Assembly (NCBI RefSeq): GCF_004340685.1 | Contig: NZ_SLUN01000010.1 | Span: forward strand, 1-64,000 | Length of the DNA stretch: 64,000 bases | Direction of reading: 5' to 3' | Source: Hydrogenispora ethanolica | GTDB taxonomy: Bacteria > Bacillota > UBA4882 > UBA8346 | Part shown: in pieces, positions 61,580 to 64,000 of the stretch | Layout: each line of letters opens with the position of its first letter | Numbering within the stretch: the first letter of the stretch is position 1 | Notes under the pieces: generated by a model | Told to the model about the DNA's origin: nothing | Databases searched by the model: none | Seen by the model: only the letters and a program-made list of their open reading frames with translations | Program-made: the position numbers and the translations under genes

Positions 61580-62149
61580 TTACTTCCGACACAATTTCAA
61601 AAAATATTGATGAATCCGCAAGTCTCCGGTGAGTTCCGGATGGAACGCCGCGGCCAGGAGGTTCCCCTGCCGGGCCATGAGGATCTTCTCATCCAGCCGG
61701 GCCAGGACTTGAACGCCCGGGCCGGCCGCGGTGATGAAAGGAGCCCGGATAAAAATAGTATGAAAGTCGGGCGGGCCGATCTCCGTCACCGGCAAGTCCG
61801 CCTCAAAACTGGCGATCTGCCGGCCGAAAGCGTTGCGGTTGACCGTGATGTCCATCAGGCCCAGCCGCGGCTGATCGCTGCCGATGATCTCCCGCGCCAG
61901 CAGAATCAGGCCGGTGCAGGTTCCAAAGATCGGAAAGCCGGCCCCGCCCAACTTCGCCAGGGGCTCAAGCATCTGATAGCGGATGAGCAGCTTGCCGACG
62001 GTGGTGCTTTCGCCGCCCGGGATAATTAGGCCCGCCACCTCGGCGAACTGTTCCGGATAGCGGACCTCCACCGGCTCGGCCCCGCAGGCCCGGATGGCGT
62101 TGGAATGCTCCCGGACCGCTCCCTGGAGCGCTAAAACGCCGATCTTCAT
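61580..62149 (-). CDS. pdxT: Pyridoxal 5'-phosphate synthase glutaminase subunit PdxT
   Basis: A 189-residue class I glutaminase delivering ammonia to PdxS for vitamin B6 synthesis. Catalytic triad: Cys78 (IFGTCTGLI), His170 and Glu172 (AAFHPELTGD). The PGGEST oxyanion motif is at 45-50. It follows pdxS by 78 bp and ends at a strong terminator. Confidence 0.96.
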   Translation of the reverse strand: MKIGVLALQGAVREHSNAIRACGAEPVEVRYPEQFAEVAGLIIPGGESTTVGKLLIRYQMLEPLAKLGGAGFPIFGTCTGLILLAREIIGSDQPRLGLMDITVNRNAFGRQIASFEADLPVTEIGPPDFHTIFIRAPFITAAGPGVQVLARLDEKILMARQGNLLAAAFHPELTGDLRIHQYFLKLCRK

Positions 62150-62227
62150 GATGTCACCTTCTTAACTCGATTGACCCGATGATTGGGGCGGTCGTCCGAC
62201 CGCCCGCTTCCGTTCGTATGATAGCGC

Positions 62228-63109
62228 TTACCAGCCCCGGCCGGCGATCTTGTCTTCCTCTTTCATCGCGCCGACATGAATGCCGCGCATCGCGGTGCCG
62301 ATGCCGCGCGACACTTCGGCCAAGAGCTTCCAGTCGTTGAAATGCGCCGCCGCTTCCACGATGGCCTTGGCCCGCCCGGCCGGGTTGTCGGACTTGAAAA
62401 TGCCCGAACCGACGAAGATCCCGTCGCAGCCGAGCTGCATCATCAGCGCCGCGTCCGCCGGGGTGGCGATGCCGCCCGCCGCGAAGTTCACCACCGGCAG
62501 CCGGCCCGCTTTTTTGACCTCTTGCACCAGCTCGTAAGGAGCGCCCAATTCCTTGGCGATGGTCATCAGCTCTTCGTCCGGAGCATTGACGACCCGCCGG
62601 ATATCCTCATTCACCTGGCGGATATGGCGGACCGCCTCGACCACGTCGCCGGTTCCGGCCTCGCCTTTGGTGCGGATCATCGCCGCGCCTTCGCCGATCC
62701 GGCGCAAAGCCTCGCCGAGGTTCCGCGCGCCACAGACGAAGGGCACTTTGAATTGGTGTTTATTGATATGGAAGGACTCGTCGGCCGGAGTCAGGACTTC
62801 GCTCTCGTCGATATAGTCGATCTCCAGCGCCTCCAGGATCTGGGCCTCCACAAAATGCCCGATTCTGGCCTTGGCCATGACCGGAATGGTCACCGACTCC
62901 ATAATCCGGACGATCATCTCCGGATCGGACATCCGGGCCACGCCGCCCTCGGCGCGGATATCAGCCGGCACCCGTTCCAAGGCCATGACCGCCACCGCCC
63001 CGGCTTCCTCGGCGATCTTCGCCTGTTCGGCCGTTGTCACGTCCATAATCACGCCGCCCTTGAGCATCTCGGCCAAACCCCGTTTGACCATTACCGTTCC
63101 TGTTTCCAT
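62228..63109 (-). CDS. pdxS: Pyridoxal 5'-phosphate synthase subunit PdxS
   Basis: A 293-residue synthase forming PLP from ribose 5-phosphate, glyceraldehyde 3-phosphate and ammonia. [20 protein letters not shown] and [16 protein letters not shown] are signatures; Lys80 corresponds to the first Schiff-base lysine, Asp23 to its partner. The phosphate site [14 protein letters not shown] is intact. The start is ATG 63109 with GGAGG; the longer frame runs through the promoter. Confidence 0.97.
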   Translation of the reverse strand: METGTVMVKRGLAEMLKGGVIMDVTTAEQAKIAEEAGAVAVMALERVPADIRAEGGVARMSDPEMIVRIMESVTIPVMAKARIGHFVEAQILEALEIDYIDESEVLTPADESFHINKHQFKVPFVCGARNLGEALRRIGEGAAMIRTKGEAGTGDVVEAVRHIRQVNEDIRRVVNAPDEELMTIAKELGAPYELVQEVKKAGRLPVVNFAAGGIATPADAALMMQLGCDGIFVGSGIFKSDNPAGRAKAIVEAAAHFNDWKLLAEVSRGIGTAMRGIHVGAMKEEDKIAGRGW

Positions 63110-63146
63110 CTTCAGACCTCCGGTCTCTGACTTTTTATTGGCTTTA

Positions 63147-63175
63147 ATTTTATAATAAGATAGTTTTGGGTTCAA
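63147..63175 (-). promoter_or_regulatory. Promoter of pdxST
   Basis: On the minus strand TTGAAC (63175-63170) and TAAAAT (63152-63147) are separated by exactly 17 bp, a near-consensus vegetative promoter 37 bp before the pdxS start. Confidence 0.7.
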
Positions 63176-63262
63176 GTTACATTTCGATTGCATATCGCCC
63201 AAAACCCAATCTTTTCAGGCATTTTGGCCTATAATCCCCAATTCCGATAATTTAAATGGAAT

Positions 63263-64000
63263 TTACCCCGCCGACTGCCGGTGTTTTTCGATGAACCGGC
63301 CCATCCGGACCAGGGCTTCCTGGAGATTGGCCATGGAGGACGCATAGGAGCAACGGACGTACCCCTCGCCGGACTGGCCGAAAGCATCGCCCGGCACCAC
63401 CGCCACTTTCTCCTCCCGCAGCAATGCTTCGCTGAAGGCCAACGAGTTCATGCCGGTGACGGCGATCGACGGGAAGGCGTAAAAAGCGCCCTTCGGCTCG
63501 AAACAGTGCATCCCGATCTCGTTCAAACCTTTCACAAACAGCCGCCGCCTCCGGTTATACTCCGCGACCATCTTGCTCCGCTGCGCCTCGCCGTGGCGCA
63601 AGGCCTCGATCGCCGCTTTCTGGGCGGTGATCGGCGCGCACAACATGGTGAACTGATGAATCTTGGTCATCGCCTGGATGATCTCGGCCGGTCCGGCGGC
63701 GTATCCTAAACGCCAGCCGGTCATGGCATAGGCCTTGGAGAAGCCGTTGAAGAGGATGGTCCGCTCCTTCATGCCGGGCAGCGCCGCCAGACAGACATGC
63801 TGGCCTTCATAAGTCAGATGGGCGTACACCTCATCGGAGAGCACTAGCAGGTCGTGCTTGCGGGCCAAGGCGGCGATCCCCTGCGCCACCTCGGGGGTGA
63901 GGACCCCGCCGGTGGGGTTGTTGGGGTAACAGAGCAGGAGCGCCTTGGTCTTTGGGGTGATCACCGCCTCGATGTCCCGAGGTAGAACCTGAAAACCGGC
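63263..64000 (-). CDS. Class I PLP-dependent aminotransferase (N-terminus outside window)
   Basis: At least 245 C-terminal residues of a fold-type I aminotransferase; the frame is open to the right edge. Motifs: CYPNNPTGGVLTPEVAQGIA, LVLSDEVYAHLTYEG, and the PLP lysine in FNGFSKAYAMTGWRLGYAAG; the C-terminal arginine is in EGYVRCSYASS. The type is aspartate/aromatic/MalY-like; substrate not determinable. It is upstream of pdxST, whose product is its cofactor, but has its own transcription unit. Confidence 0.93.
   Translation of the reverse strand, partial: AGFQVLPRDIEAVITPKTKALLLCYPNNPTGGVLTPEVAQGIAALARKHDLLVLSDEVYAHLTYEGQHVCLAALPGMKERTILFNGFSKAYAMTGWRLGYAAGPAEIIQAMTKIHQFTMLCAPITAQKAAIEALRHGEAQRSKMVAEYNRRRRLFVKGLNEIGMHCFEPKGAFYAFPSIAVTGMNSLAFSEALLREEKVAVVPGDAFGQSGEGYVRCSYASSMANLQEALVRMGRFIEKHRQSAG

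Overview
The window comes from a roughly 60 % GC bacterium that looks like a fermentative, plant-polymer-degrading member of the Bacillota. Supporting traits are YesM/YesN-type two-component regulation next to sugar ABC genes, an LplD-type GH4 enzyme, several CUT1 transporters without their own ATPase, PdxS/PdxT, and AGGAGG ribosome binding sites. None of the six substrate-binding proteins carries a lipobox cysteine; all have what look like cleavable signal peptides. That fits a diderm envelope better than a classical Gram-positive one. I cannot name the genus.

Layout. 1-1779 is gene-poor and repeat-rich, and ends in a 21-bp-phased array that contains six perfect DnaA-box sequences. 1780-12591 holds an AraC regulator, a CUT1 transporter split by a nest of repeats, two GH127 beta-L-arabinofuranosidase-like enzymes and a nucleotidyltransferase. 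12588-20267 is a divergent unit: YesM/YesN-like regulators on the minus strand, and a binding protein, two permeases and an LplD-like alpha-galacturonidase on the plus strand. 20349-28873 (minus) has an orphan binding protein, an Lpl-type transporter interrupted by a heptamer array, a GHKL sensor kinase and an AraC regulator. 28952-30061 is a divergent isochorismatase-family hydrolase/Lrp pair.

30065-40263 (minus) is an eight-gene operon plus a GntR regulator: CUT1 transporter, FAD oxidoreductase, DapA-family lyase, iron alcohol dehydrogenase, PdxA2 and a DUF1537 kinase. The last two form the known threonate/erythronate phosphorylation-oxidation module; the other enzymes imply a larger substrate. 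Two identical palindromes ATTGTCGACAAT precede the operon and its regulator.

40483-56502 is a polyamine island. AguA and AguB convert agmatine to putrescine, PotABCD imports polyamine, PatA and an aldehyde dehydrogenase give 4-aminobutyrate, and GabT plus an iron alcohol dehydrogenase probably give 4-hydroxybutyrate. A PucR-type regulator and a D-aminoacylase-like amidohydrolase are also present. 56539-61045 is a sensory block (chemoreceptor, HD-GYP response regulator, PocR-domain kinase). 61580-64000 has pdxT, pdxS and a truncated aminotransferase.

The most unusual feature is non-coding. At three loci, intergenic arrays with unrelated unit sequences keep a strict 21-bp period (two helical turns), each unit carrying a small palindrome. 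A 7-bp array occupies a fourth locus. All four begin shortly after the stop codon of a minus-strand gene. A MITE-like palindrome whose ends supply stop codons and a CTCTCCCC-rich family add to the repeat load.
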